A stretch of DNA of 64,000 nucleotides from Variovorax sp. Root318D1 (GCF_001424835.1 NZ_LMCQ01000001.1:361088-425087), one strand, 5' to 3'; positions 43,191-52,080 are shown, counted from the stretch's first letter. The notes: a model not told the origin generated them from the sequence alone. Translations and numbers: made by a program.

Positions 43191-43210
43191 GCCCCGACTT
43201 GTGCGGGGGC
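43191..43210 (+). terminator. hairpin downstream of ilvA
   Basis: GCCCCG and CGGGGGC flank a seven-base loop, forming a short strong stem 35 bases after the ilvA stop. No T-run follows, so it may be a processing or weak termination structure rather than a classical terminator. Confidence 0.3.
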
Positions 43211-43292
43211 CGAGTAACTCGGGTCAAGGTTCGGAAACGCCTCAGTGTCTCTCTTCGCCAATTTTCATCAGCGTCATAACACCTTGATCTAT

Positions 43293-44123
43293 ATGGCAAA
43301 CCGTACATCTATAAAACAAGTGATCCTCTTCGTTGGCGGCGGCCAAATGGCATCAGCCTTGATTGGAGCGTTACTGAAGGATGACTGGCCTGCCGACAGC
43401 ATCGTGGTGCTTGATCCTTCGGTTGCGCAACGTGCGACTATTTCTGAGACTTTTGGAGTTCGCACGCTGCCAGAACCTCATGAGGAATTGGGAGCGGCAA
43501 CGACAGTTATATGGGCCGTCAAGCCGCAGGTGTTGGCTGACGCTATGCGGCAGGTTCTTCCACACTTGTCGGATCCGCTGCATATCAGCATTGCAGCAGG
43601 TGTCAGATCAGACACTCTGGCGCAACACGCCCGTTCCGATCGGATCATTCGAGTAATGCCCAACACCTCCGTCCTGGTCGGCGCAGGCGTTTGTGGCATG
43701 TGTGCTGGCCGGAACGCGAAATCTGAAGACAAAGCTCTTGCTGAAGCAATACTTACCCCGACGGGGTATTACTTCTGGGTCCAATGCGACGACCAGCTGG
43801 ACGCCGTCACAGCCGTCAGTGGCAGTGGTCCGGCATACGTATTCCACTTCATGTCCGCCTTTCAAAAGGCGGCGCAAGCAATCGGCTTCGATGAAAGCAC
43901 GTCGCGTGAGCTTGTGCTACAGGTCGTTGGTGGTGCAGTGAAACAAGCCAGTTCAAGCCAACATTCTTTTGATACGCTTCAACAAAACGTGACGTCAAAA
44001 AGAGGAACAACCGAAGCCGCGATTGCCGTGCTAAACGAGTCTGGCACAGCTTCCGCCTTAAATTGCGCTGTTCGGGCCGCGAAAGAAAGGGCGACAGCGC
44101 TCGCTGATGAGCTGTCCCGCTAA
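43293..44123 (+). CDS. proC: pyrroline-5-carboxylate reductase
   Basis: A 276-residue NAD(P)-dependent reductase. The Rossmann glycine motif is FVGGGQMASALIGALL at the N-terminus. Further motifs are VKPQVL, ISIAAGV, RVMPNTSVLVGAG and the C-terminal signature region (AVSGSGPAYVFHFM; VTSKRGTTEAAI). It forms proline from pyrroline-5-carboxylate, or an analogous cyclic amino acid. The ATG at 43293 is preferred; the ribosome-binding site is weak. The gene is visibly richer in A+T than its neighbours and follows a spacing gap, suggesting separate acquisition. Confidence 0.9.
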   Translation: MANRTSIKQVILFVGGGQMASALIGALLKDDWPADSIVVLDPSVAQRATISETFGVRTLPEPHEELGAATTVIWAVKPQVLADAMRQVLPHLSDPLHISIAAGVRSDTLAQHARSDRIIRVMPNTSVLVGAGVCGMCAGRNAKSEDKALAEAILTPTGYYFWVQCDDQLDAVTAVSGSGPAYVFHFMSAFQKAAQAIGFDESTSRELVLQVVGGAVKQASSSQHSFDTLQQNVTSKRGTTEAAIAVLNESGTASALNCAVRAAKERATALADELSR

Positions 44124-44165
44124 CAGCTCACGCGAACACAGAGAAGCATTTAAGGCATCACGCGA

Positions 44166-44290
44166 TCACGCCACGCGGCCGCCGTCCACTGGCATTGCCA
44201 CGCTTGTGGTAAAGGCGGCGGCGTCGTTGAGAAGATAGGGCAGGGCCACGACGATCCCTCGGGCTCACCGAGGCGGTCATGGGTGGCTCC
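44166..44290 (-). pseudogene. 3' fragment of a short-chain dehydrogenase/reductase gene, frameshifted
   Basis: The minus strand encodes DRLGEPEG in one frame. It then continues in the next frame with IVVALPYLLNDAAAFTTSVAMPVDGGRVA and a stop at 44166-44168. These are the conserved last 40 residues of SDR enzymes (GRLGEPEEIA...LLSDxAxFxTG...VDGG). A one-base frameshift separates the two parts and the 5' end of the gene is missing. Confidence 0.55.
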
Positions 44291-44293
44291 GGC

Positions 44294-44422
44294 GTGGACC
44301 ACGGCCGAGCCGGGCCACGACAGCAGCGTGGGCACCACGAGGCCCACGGCCTTGCCAGATCGTGTCGGGACGAAGCCCATCACGTGTCCTGGTCCGTCGT
44401 GGCGCACATAGCCGTCACGGGC
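44294..44422 (-). pseudogene. TraG/VirD4-type conjugation coupling protein fragment
   Basis: The frame reads ARDGYVRHDGPGHVMGFVPT, RSGKAVGLVV and PTLLSWPGSAVVH. This matches the Walker A segment of TraG-type coupling proteins (YLRHDGPEHVLxFAPTRSGKGVGLVVPTLLSWPGS). It is cut off directly after VVH and joined to the SDR fragment. Only about 43 of roughly 650 residues remain. It is a clear scar of a conjugative element. Confidence 0.65.
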
Positions 44423-44429
44423 CGGCCGT

Positions 44430-44745
44430 CTATTTGCAGAAATGTGTTCGTTAGGACCCGGCGCTAAGTCGTTGACCTAGAACGAACCGGTATTTCCGAG
44501 TGAACAGTTTCGTCGCGCATTTCTTGTCACAAATCCGTTCGTCGGATGTCGCTCTCGCAAATTGTGTTCGCGAGATACCGCATGGGACTTGTCGCGACGT
44601 CTTCACGCTTCACTTGCGGGCGCTGATTAGGGCACGATGCCGCGCGGAATGGGCAGATACCTGCCGCCGGGACGGCCTTCAACGAAGTTTTGATGACCCA
44701 GTGGCCCGGTGGATGGGGGGCACTCCGAATAACAACCAGCAGTAG
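44430..44745. other. stretch without a recognisable gene
   Basis: About 315 bases between the conjugation-gene scar and the 3' end of a LysR gene. The base composition is AT-richer than the flanks. Near the right end the direct repeat GTTATCCGCGGGTTATCCCGG is visible. No coding frame, RNA or clear mobile-element end was recognised. Confidence 0.35.
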
Positions 44746-45729
44746 TTATCCGCGGGTTATCCCGGCGGGTTTCTTCGCCCTTTTCGCGGCGCGCTGCCGC
44801 TGCAAGGCGCGTGCCGGGGCTACGTCGTGCTGGCTCGCCCGCAGGGTGAAATCGCACGTCTTGACCGCCAGCTCGACGATGCGCGCCAGCGCGGGGCTGA
44901 CGTTGTCGCGCCGGTAGACCGCGCTGTACACCAGCGGCGGCGGCATCGGATCGCTCTTCACAACGCGCAGCAGGCCGCTCCGGATGTCTGGTCGCACATA
45001 GTCGAGCGCCTGCTGGCTCAGGCCGAAGCCGCTGATGGTCAGTTCACGCAGGACGGTCGTGCTGTTCGTCAGCATGACCTTGCCGAAGCGAAAGCCGTGC
45101 TCCGCGCGCCAGGCTTCGTAAAACCTGTTCTTCGAGGCGCCCACGGGCTGCTCGATCACGGGGTAGTCGGCAAACTCGTGCGGCTTCAGTGCGCGGGCGG
45201 GAATCTGCAGGCGCGGGCTCGCGATCCAGACCTGCTCGACCTCTGCGACCTTGATCGATTCGAAGGCCTGGCCCCAGAAGGTGCCGGGCATGACGGTCAG
45301 GTCGAGTTTGTTGGCTTCGAGGCGCTCGAAGAGCGTGAGCCCCGCGTCCACCACGGGCTCGATCGTCACCTGGGGATGCAGCTTCTGCAGCAGCTGGATC
45401 AGGCGCGTGAGCCAGGTCATCGCGATGAGCTCCGTCACGCCGACGCGGAAGGTGCCGCGCAGCGTTTTGTCGACGCTGATGTCGTGCGCGATGCGCTGCC
45501 AGAGGCGCTGGGCCTCTTCCGCGAGCGGCAGCAATTCGCGGCCGACCTGGGTCAGCTCCAGGCCGTGCGAGGTGCGATGCAGCAGGGGGCCGCCCAGCGA
45601 CTCTTCCAGTTCCGCCAGGCGCTTGGAGATCGCCGATTGCGTGGTGTGCAGCTTCACCGCCGCGGCGCTGAAGCTCTGGAGCCTGGCGCTGAAGAGAAAG
45701 GCCTCCAGCTGCTTGAAGGTGAAGTTCAT
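44746..45729 (-). CDS. LysR family transcriptional regulator
   Basis: The ATG at 45729 gives a 327-residue LTTR. The helix-turn-helix lies in FKQLEAFLFSARLQSFSAAA and TTQSAISKRLAELEESLGG. The effector domain begins GTFRVGVTELIAMTWLTRLI. It has a long basic Ala/Lys-rich tail (QRQRAAKRAKKPAGITRG). It is divergent, with 101 bases between starts, from the aminotransferase-Bug-RraA operon, its probable target. Confidence 0.9.
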   Translation of the reverse strand: MNFTFKQLEAFLFSARLQSFSAAAVKLHTTQSAISKRLAELEESLGGPLLHRTSHGLELTQVGRELLPLAEEAQRLWQRIAHDISVDKTLRGTFRVGVTELIAMTWLTRLIQLLQKLHPQVTIEPVVDAGLTLFERLEANKLDLTVMPGTFWGQAFESIKVAEVEQVWIASPRLQIPARALKPHEFADYPVIEQPVGASKNRFYEAWRAEHGFRFGKVMLTNSTTVLRELTISGFGLSQQALDYVRPDIRSGLLRVVKSDPMPPPLVYSAVYRRDNVSPALARIVELAVKTCDFTLRASQHDVAPARALQRQRAAKRAKKPAGITRG

Positions 45730-45830
45730 CCGGCGGAATGTACATCCATGGCTGCCCAGGAAAAAAAGGAATGGCGTGCCTCGCCGATTTCTCGTTTGTC
45801 CCGCGGCAAACAGACTTCGATACTGCGTGC

Positions 45831-47060
45831 ATGCTTCACATCGCACCACGCCTGAACCGAATCAAACCGTCCCCCAGTTCCATGGCGGGCCAGAGGGCGC
45901 GCGAGCTGCGCGCGACAGGGCGGGACATCCTCAGCCTGACCGCCGGCGAGCCCGACTTCGAGACGCCCGCACACGTCAAGGAAGCGGCCATCCGCGCCAT
46001 GGCGGCCGGCCAGACGCGCTACACGGACGTAGGCGGCACGCCGGCGCTGAAGGAGGCCATCGCCGGCAAGTTCCTGGGCGAGAACCAGCTGGCCTACGCC
46101 TCGAACGAAATCATCGTCGGCACCGGGGCCAAGCAGGTGATCTTCAACGCGCTCATGTGCACGGTCGCGGCGGGCGACGAGGTGATCGTGCCGGCGCCGT
46201 ACTGGGTGTCCTACCCGGACATCGCGTTGCTGGCCGGCGGCGTTCCGGTCCGCGTCGACTGCCCGGCGGCCATGGGCTTCAAGCTCCAGCCCGAGGACCT
46301 GGAACGCGCCATCACCGGCAGGACGCGCTGGCTGATGCTGAATTCGCCGAACAACCCGAGCGGGGCGACCTACACGCGGGCAGAGTTGCAGGCGCTGGCC
46401 GAGGTGCTGCGCCGCCATCCGCATGTCTGGATACTCACCGACGACATCTACGAGCACCTTATCTATGGCGACGCCGGGTTCGCCACCATGGCGCAGGTGG
46501 CTCCCGACCTCAAGGACCGCACGCTGACGGTGAACGGCGTTTCCAAGGCTTACGCGATGACGGGTTGGCGCATCGGCTACGGCGCGGGGCCGTCGGCGCT
46601 CATCAAGGCGATGGTCAAGCTCCAGTCGCAGAGCACCTCGGGGCCGAATTCGATCGCACAGGCGGCGGCCGTCGCGGCGCTCACGGGCCCGCAAGACTCC
46701 ATTGTCACGAACCGGCGCGAATACGCGCAACGGCGCGACACGGTGGTTGCGGCGCTCAATGCCATCGAGGGCATCGATTGCGCCGTGCCCGATGGCGCGT
46801 TCTACGTCTTCGCTTCATGCAGCGCGCTGTTCGGTCTTCGCACGCAGCAAGGCGTTGCGATCGAGACCTCCGACGACTGGGTGATGCACCTGCTCGATGC
46901 GCAGAACCTCGCGGCACTACAGGGCAGCGCTTACGGCGTGCCGACGCATTTCCGCCTCTCGTTTGCCGCCGGCACCGACGAACTGCTGGAGGGTTGCCGC
47001 CGCATTGCGCGCGCGCGCGACGAACTCTCGGGCCAAGTCATCAACCAGGAACCGCAATGA
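45831..47060 (+). CDS. PLP-dependent aminotransferase (aspartate aminotransferase, class I fold)
   Basis: A 409-residue class I/II aminotransferase. Substrate- and PLP-binding motifs are LTAGEPDFETPAHV, YTDVGGTPALKEAI, LNSPNNPSGATYT, TDDIYEHLIY and the Schiff-base Lys in NGVSKAYAMTGWRIGY. The length is typical of bacterial subgroup I-gamma AATs. It starts an operon, overlapping the Bug receptor gene by four bases. The amino donor and keto acid are unknown; the RraA-like aldolase downstream suggests a 2-oxo-diacid product. Confidence 0.9.
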   Translation: MLHIAPRLNRIKPSPSSMAGQRARELRATGRDILSLTAGEPDFETPAHVKEAAIRAMAAGQTRYTDVGGTPALKEAIAGKFLGENQLAYASNEIIVGTGAKQVIFNALMCTVAAGDEVIVPAPYWVSYPDIALLAGGVPVRVDCPAAMGFKLQPEDLERAITGRTRWLMLNSPNNPSGATYTRAELQALAEVLRRHPHVWILTDDIYEHLIYGDAGFATMAQVAPDLKDRTLTVNGVSKAYAMTGWRIGYGAGPSALIKAMVKLQSQSTSGPNSIAQAAAVAALTGPQDSIVTNRREYAQRRDTVVAALNAIEGIDCAVPDGAFYVFASCSALFGLRTQQGVAIETSDDWVMHLLDAQNLAALQGSAYGVPTHFRLSFAAGTDELLEGCRRIARARDELSGQVINQEPQ

Positions 47061-48043
47061 AACTCCGACCACTCCTGAAGCTCCTGCCGGCTCTTGCCGC
47101 AGGCACCGTCTGGCTCGGCGCCGCCCAGGCGCAGGGTACAGATACTTTTCCGTCGAAACCGGTGAAGATCCTGGTCGGCTTCTCGCCCGGTGGATCCAAC
47201 GACGTCGTGGCACGCCTGATCGCTCCGAAACTGGCGGAAGGCCTCGGCCAGCAGGTGCTGATCGAAAACCGACCCGGTGCGGGCGGCAACATCGCCGCGT
47301 CGGCCATGCTCGGCGCGCCTGCGGACGGGCACACACTGCTGATGTGCACCACCGGAACCCTGTCTATTCAGCCGCACGTCCTGAAGAGCATGCCGTTCGA
47401 TTCCGAGAAGGACATCGTGCCGGTGACGCAGGTCATCTACGCACCCTACATGCTGATGGTCAATGCGACCCTTCCGGTGAAAAGCGTCAAGGAACTGGTC
47501 GCCTACGCCAAACAGAAGCCGGGCGAGATCAACTTCGCTTCATCGGGCACGGCCACGGGTGGGCATCTTGCGGGCGAGATGCTGAAGAGCCGCGCCGGCA
47601 TCGACATCGTTCACGTGGCCTACAAGGGCACCGGACAGGCCATGACCGACCTCATTGCTGGCCAAGTCTCGATGATCTTCGACCAGCCCGTGAGCTCGAT
47701 GCAGTACGCACGTGCCGGCAAGCTGCGTGCTCTGGCGGTGGCCAGCCCGCGTCGGCTGGCCGCCTTTCCCGACATTCCGACCGTGACGGAGGCCGGCGTG
47801 CCCGACTTCGAACCTGTGACCTGGGCGGGCATCTGCGCGGCGAAGAACACGCCTCCGGCTGTGGTCGAGCGCGTCCAGCGCGAAGTTGCCAAGGTGCTCG
47901 CGATGCCCGAGATCGCCAAGCGGCTCGCCGCCGACGGCCTGGAGCCCGTGGGAAGCACCCCCGAGCAGTTCCGAGCCTTCCTGGCTGAGGACAAGCGCAA
48001 GTGGGGCCGCGTGGTGAAAGACGCCGACGTCAAGGCCGAATAG
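47057..48043 (+). CDS. Bug/TctC family periplasmic substrate-binding protein
   Basis: A 328-residue receptor with signal peptide MKLRPLLKLLPALAAGTVWL...AQAQ. Bug motifs are FPSKPVKILVGFSPGGSND, VLIENRPGAGGN and VHVAYKGTGQAMTDL, with DIPTVTEAGVPDF. It is translationally coupled to the aminotransferase gene and followed by the RraA-like gene. This three-gene set imports and converts one compound, inferred from organisation. Confidence 0.92.
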   Translation: MKLRPLLKLLPALAAGTVWLGAAQAQGTDTFPSKPVKILVGFSPGGSNDVVARLIAPKLAEGLGQQVLIENRPGAGGNIAASAMLGAPADGHTLLMCTTGTLSIQPHVLKSMPFDSEKDIVPVTQVIYAPYMLMVNATLPVKSVKELVAYAKQKPGEINFASSGTATGGHLAGEMLKSRAGIDIVHVAYKGTGQAMTDLIAGQVSMIFDQPVSSMQYARAGKLRALAVASPRRLAAFPDIPTVTEAGVPDFEPVTWAGICAAKNTPPAVVERVQREVAKVLAMPEIAKRLAADGLEPVGSTPEQFRAFLAEDKRKWGRVVKDADVKAE

Positions 48044-48054
48044 GAAAGAGACAG

Positions 48055-48744
48055 ATGATGAACCAGCTACCCGACATCATTCGCGACTTCGAGCGCGTCT
48101 CTCCCGATCTGGTCCGGCAGGCCTCGGCCTTCCAGCCTGCCATCCTTGCCGACGTCGCAGGCCGCCGCGGTGCGTTGCACGGGCGCATCCAGGCTCTGCG
48201 CCACCGGATGAAGCTGGCCGGCAGCGCGCTCACGGTCGAAGTGCGGCCGGGCGACAACTTGATGATCCACGCGGCCATCGCACTGGCCAAGCCTGGTGAC
48301 GTGCTGGTGATCGATGGCAAGGGGGACCAGAGCGCCGCGCTGATGGGCACGATCATGATGAACGCCTGTCGGCAGGTCGGCATCGCCGGTGTGGTGATCG
48401 ACGGTGCGGTGCGCGACAGCGCCGAGATCGACGAGATGGACTTTCCCGTCTTCTCGGTCGGCACCAATCCCAATGGTCCGACGAAGCTGGCCTCGGGGCG
48501 GATCGGGCATCCGGTCTCGGCGGGCGGTGTGACGGTTCGTTCCGGCGATCTCGTTATTGGTGATGCCGATGGCGTAGTGATCGTCGAGCGGGAGAGAGTG
48601 GAGGCGCTTCTTCAGGCCGCAGTGCAGAAGGTCGCCGACGAAGCCGCGCGCATCGAGGCCATCAAGAAAGGCAACACAGCGGCCAAATGGTTGGACGCCG
48701 CACTGCGCAATGCCGGTGTACTCAAAGAGAACGAGAGACTCTAG
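48055..48744 (+). CDS. RraA-like / 4-hydroxy-4-methyl-2-oxoglutarate aldolase family protein
   Basis: A 229-residue protein of the RraA fold. Active-site stretches are RPGDNLMIHAAIALAKPGDV, VIDGKGDQSAALMG and GVVIDGAVRDSAEID, with Arg and Asp placed as in the HMG aldolases that cleave 2-oxo-4-hydroxy diacids to pyruvate. It is longer than the RNase E inhibitor RraA (about 160 aa), which favours the aldolase role. Starts at 48055 and 48058 are both possible. Confidence 0.87.
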   Translation: MMNQLPDIIRDFERVSPDLVRQASAFQPAILADVAGRRGALHGRIQALRHRMKLAGSALTVEVRPGDNLMIHAAIALAKPGDVLVIDGKGDQSAALMGTIMMNACRQVGIAGVVIDGAVRDSAEIDEMDFPVFSVGTNPNGPTKLASGRIGHPVSAGGVTVRSGDLVIGDADGVVIVERERVEALLQAAVQKVADEAARIEAIKKGNTAAKWLDAALRNAGVLKENERL

Positions 48745-48917
48745 GACCCCCAGCGACTGTTCGCTTCTACACCCTCGGTAGGGGTGATAGCGCTACATGG
48801 AGTTCTGAAGCCGTGCCACGCTCGGAAAAAGCGCACATTCTTAGATAGCTGAAGAATTTGTCTCCACTACAGCATTGCTGACCAGCAAGATGTCGACGTC
48901 GACAACATCCAGCGGCG

Positions 48918-49440
48918 ATGAAGGCACAGTATCCGCGCTACGGCTATCGCCGCATTCGCGTGTTCCTGCGTCGCAGCGGCTTCGAGCTGAGTTGGTCACG
49001 CACACATCGCCTGTGGCCAGAGGCAGGCCTGCTGGTGCCCCGGAAACGGCCGCGCAAGCGCATCGCCTCGGCGCGTCCGCGCAGCCACACGCCGTTCAGG
49101 GCCAACATGGTCTGGGCCTACGACGTTCGTCTTCGTCACCACGGCCAGCGGCCAGCAGGTCAAGTGCCTGACCGTGGTGGACGCGTACACCCGCGAGTGC
49201 CTGCCATTGATGTGGCCGGGGCCGTCCGGCCCAAACGGGTGATCGAGGTGCTGTCGCGCCTGGTGAGCCTCACGGGGCGCCGCTGTTCATGCGCTCGGAA
49301 AACGGGGCCGAGTTCGTCAGCCAGGCCATCCTGTAGGGATCGCGCACGCCGGCATCGCCACTGTGCTCAACGACCCGGGCAAGCGTTGGAACGGCACCGA
49401 CGAGAGCTTCAACGGCATGTGAGCTTGCTGGCGGCACAAC
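48918..49440 (+). pseudogene. IS3-family transposase (OrfB) pseudogene
   Basis: Three frames together spell an IS3-type integrase. First comes YPRYGYRRIRVFLRR, PFRANMVWAYD. Then, after a shift near 49125, FVFVTTASGQQVKCLTVVDA, YTRECLPL. Then RVIEVLSRLVSL, RSENGAEFVSQAIL and a stop, with GIATVLNDPG, TDESFNGM beyond. The conserved D(D)E residues can be traced (WAYD, VVDAYT, NGTDESF-like). Several frameshifts and a premature stop make it inactive. OrfA and the terminal inverted repeats were not found; 48745-48917 shows nothing recognisable. Confidence 0.75.
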
Positions 49441-49454
49441 CGAACGCAGGCTGA

Positions 49455-49604
49455 CCGGAGATCCACAGTTTCCCGATCGACGAGTACACGATGCGCCCGT
49501 TGGTTGTGGAAAACCACCGTGCAGTTGCACCGGACGAGCCGGGGATTGGCGTGAACTTCGACTGGGAGAAACTTGCTCCGTATTTGGTCGAGCCGCTGCG
49601 CTAG
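49455..49604 (+). pseudogene. C-terminal fragment of an enolase-superfamily (mandelate racemase-like) gene
   Basis: Behind the transposase remnant, a frame reads [20 protein letters not shown] and [20 protein letters not shown], then a stop at 49602-49604. The 'VAPDxPGxGVxxDWxxL' ending is typical of mandelate racemase/muconate lactonizing enzyme family C-termini. The other roughly 340 residues are absent, so it is probably a gene cut by the insertion event. Confidence 0.5.
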
Positions 49605-49686
49605 CTGCGACCGCAGTTTCTTGGGGACAAACTCAAACTCCTGCCATCGGACAAGGGGCACGCACTCCCGCGCGCGCAGAGCTTCG

Positions 49687-50008
49687 CTAGATGTGAAGCG
49701 CGGCCAGTCCGCCCACCACAAGCCCCGCAGCCGCAACGCCGAACATCGCGCGCTCAAGCCACTTCTTTTTTGTCAGCAACGCAATGGCCGCAAGCGCAAT
49801 CGACACCTCGTGTTCGCTCGCGTGGCCCTGCCCATGTACGCGAAGATCGCGCCGACGGTGACGATCACGGCGGTACACACCGCGATCTTGCTCGTCATGC
49901 TCATGCCGTCGGAACGTGAGGTTGTCCCACCGTACGCATGACCCTGGCCGTCGCCATGGCCACTGCCGGATGCGCGTGTTCAAGTTCGTGGTCGTGCGGG
50001 CCGTGCAC
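49687..50008 (-). pseudogene. DUF4337-like membrane protein, internally deleted and frameshifted
   Basis: The minus strand reads a His-rich start (VHGPHDHELEHAHP). A second frame carries SGHGDGQGHAYGG and a membrane helix (MTSKIAVCTAVIVTVGAIFAYMG, residues approximate). A third frame gives SEHEVSIALAAIALL, TKKKWLERAMFGVAAAG and GLAALHI. N- and C-terminal parts fit DUF4337 proteins, but about 100 central residues are missing and at least two frame changes are needed. Confidence 0.5.
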
Positions 50009-50017
50009 GAAAAATCT

Positions 50018-50857
50018 TCAAGCCGCGCCCCAATAGAGACGTGCGGGATTCGATACAAGGATTCGGTCTAGCGAAGCCTGATCCTCGACCCAAGAAAAGA
50101 GCTTCTCCATTAAGAGAGCTGTGTCTGGTGGTTGTTTCAACGAGGTATGGGGCCAGTCGCTCCCCCAGACCACACGCTCGGGCGCGACCTTGATCCAATG
50201 TCTGGCTACGCGATCCACATCCGCGTAAGCCCTATCGCCGCCAACGAGCGAATCCAAGTACGGAGCCGAAAGTTTCATCCATGCGCGACCGTCGCGCAAC
50301 AACCTTTCGATGATCGCCGCGGCAGGGTGATCGAGCCCACGTGCAACAGGCAGCCGGCCCAGATGATCAAACACGATGTCCACTGGGAGCCGGTGAAGCA
50401 GTTCCTCATGCGCAACAACCTGATCGGCGGTCCAATGGAGCTGCACGTGCCAGCCAAGATCTTTGATCCGCGCCGCGATTGGCTCGATCATGTCGAACGA
50501 GGTCGGTGCGTGCTCTGGCGTGTAGAGGGTGAAACGAACGCCACGAATGCCCTGCGCGTTGAGTCGGACAAGCGTGGAATCATCTACATCGGGACGCAAC
50601 ACCGCGACACCCCTCGCGCGGTCAACGCCGATTTGGGCGATTGCGTCCAGGGTGACGGCGTTGTCCGTGTCGTAATTTCTGGGCGTGACCACTACGGCGC
50701 GATCGACCTTCAGTGCCTGTTGCACCCTTGCATAAGCAGACGCGGTGCACGACATCGCGCCCATGTCGTCTGCAGGCAGGATTTCTCGGAACCGAGGATC
50801 GAAGACGTGAAGATGTGAATCGCAGGCGTGAGGCGGAACCAGCAACTGAGTGGCCAT
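50018..50857 (-). CDS. amidohydrolase, 2-pyrone-4,6-dicarboxylate hydrolase-like
   Basis: The ATG at 50857 gives 279 residues. The TIM-barrel amidohydrolase signature CDSHLHVFDP is near residue 12. Further elements are VVVTPRNYDTDNAV, IRGVRFTLYTPEH, VFDHLGRLP and the C-terminal WGSDWPHTSLK with the metal-linked Asp. This pattern fits amidohydrolase_2 enzymes acting on lactones or on products of aromatic ring cleavage. It is on the same strand as the Bug receptor gene upstream, 124 bases away. Confidence 0.87.
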   Translation of the reverse strand: MATQLLVPPHACDSHLHVFDPRFREILPADDMGAMSCTASAYARVQQALKVDRAVVVTPRNYDTDNAVTLDAIAQIGVDRARGVAVLRPDVDDSTLVRLNAQGIRGVRFTLYTPEHAPTSFDMIEPIAARIKDLGWHVQLHWTADQVVAHEELLHRLPVDIVFDHLGRLPVARGLDHPAAAIIERLLRDGRAWMKLSAPYLDSLVGGDRAYADVDRVARHWIKVAPERVVWGSDWPHTSLKQPPDTALLMEKLFSWVEDQASLDRILVSNPARLYWGAA

Positions 50858-50981
50858 GGTTGAGTTGATGTCAAGTGACTGCTTGTTATGAAAGACGCCT
50901 CGCACTCGGGATCGCCAAGGTCGGCAATCGTTCGCGCGCGAGGGGCTTGGGTGAATGCATCGCCAGTCCGTTGCAACGCAC

Positions 50982-51941
50982 TCAATCTACTTTGATGTTC
51001 CGCGCCTTCACCAGAGCATTGGCCCGACTTGTTTCGTCCTGCACGAACTTGGAGAACTCTTCGGGCGTAGTGCTGCCTGGCTGCAGGCCGAGTTGCAACA
51101 GCTTTTCTTTGACCTTCGGGTCCGTCAACGCCGATTGAAGAGCCTTGGCCAAGCGTTCCACGACGTCAGGCGGCGTTCCCTTGGGCAAGAACACGCCGTT
51201 CCACTCCGACGTGTTGAAGCCCGGCAGACCCTGTTCAGCCAGAGTGGGAACCTCGGGTAGCAACGCCAGACGCTTGGGAGAAGTGACGCCAATGGCCCTC
51301 ACCCTGCCGCCCTTGATGTAGCTCAGGCTGAAGGCCACATTGCTGAAGTACATCGACACCCGTTCGCCCATCAGGTCGGTGATCGCCGGCGCGCCCCCTT
51401 TGTACGGCACGTGCATCACGTTGAGCTTGACTTGCTGGTTGAACGCTTCTGCGGCCAAGTGCGAGCCGGAGCCGGATCCGGCCGATGCGTAGTTGAACGC
51501 GCCGGGATTCTTGCGCGCGAAATCAAGCATTTCAGGCACTGTCTTGTATGGCGCAGCGGCCGGCACCAACAGGACTTGTGGTGCCGTGGCAACCAGTGAC
51601 ACCGGGATGAAATCCTTGGCGGCGTCGAACGGCAGCTTGTAAAGCGACGGGTTGACCGAGAAGGCTGACGCGTCGTACAGCACGGTGTAGCCGTCCGCGG
51701 CCGATTTGGCAACAGCGTCGGCGCCGATCACTCCTCCGGCGCCCGGCTTGTAGTCGAGGACGATCGGTTGGCCCAGCACAGCGCTCATCTCCTGCGTCAC
51801 GATGCGCGCGGTGATGTCGGCGCCCCCGCCGGCGGCGTAGGGTATCACCATGCGTATTGGCTTCTCCGGCCATGCGGCCCAACCGCAAAGAGGAAGGCTG
51901 ACGGCCAGCGCCGCAATGGTTCCAAGGACTTGTTTGTTCAT
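50982..51941 (-). CDS. Bug/TctC family periplasmic substrate-binding protein
   Basis: A 319-residue receptor with signal peptide MNKQVLGTIAALAVSLPLCGWAA. Bug motifs are WPEKPIRMVIPYAAGGGADI, VLDYKPGAGGVIGAD and MHVPYKGGAPAITDL, with EVPTLAEQGLPGF. It is probably linked to the amidohydrolase gene downstream. The closest Bug relative in the window lies just upstream in the same orientation. Confidence 0.92.
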   Translation of the reverse strand: MNKQVLGTIAALAVSLPLCGWAAWPEKPIRMVIPYAAGGGADITARIVTQEMSAVLGQPIVLDYKPGAGGVIGADAVAKSAADGYTVLYDASAFSVNPSLYKLPFDAAKDFIPVSLVATAPQVLLVPAAAPYKTVPEMLDFARKNPGAFNYASAGSGSGSHLAAEAFNQQVKLNVMHVPYKGGAPAITDLMGERVSMYFSNVAFSLSYIKGGRVRAIGVTSPKRLALLPEVPTLAEQGLPGFNTSEWNGVFLPKGTPPDVVERLAKALQSALTDPKVKEKLLQLGLQPGSTTPEEFSKFVQDETSRANALVKARNIKVD

Positions 51942-52080
51942 GGGTATGGCTCGATCGGTGGGTTGAGGACGTTGCTCTTCTCGTGTGGGATTTGTCTAGT
52001 GAGGGAGGCAGACTGCGTTGGATGGCGGAACCCAAATGGCTCCAAGTCCTTCCGATGCGGCGACCGCTCCTTCCACGGTT

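Noticed and set aside
44500..44745. 81-residue rightward frame after the TraG/SDR scar
   Set aside because: It has no ribosome-binding site, no family pattern and unusual composition; it is probably chance.
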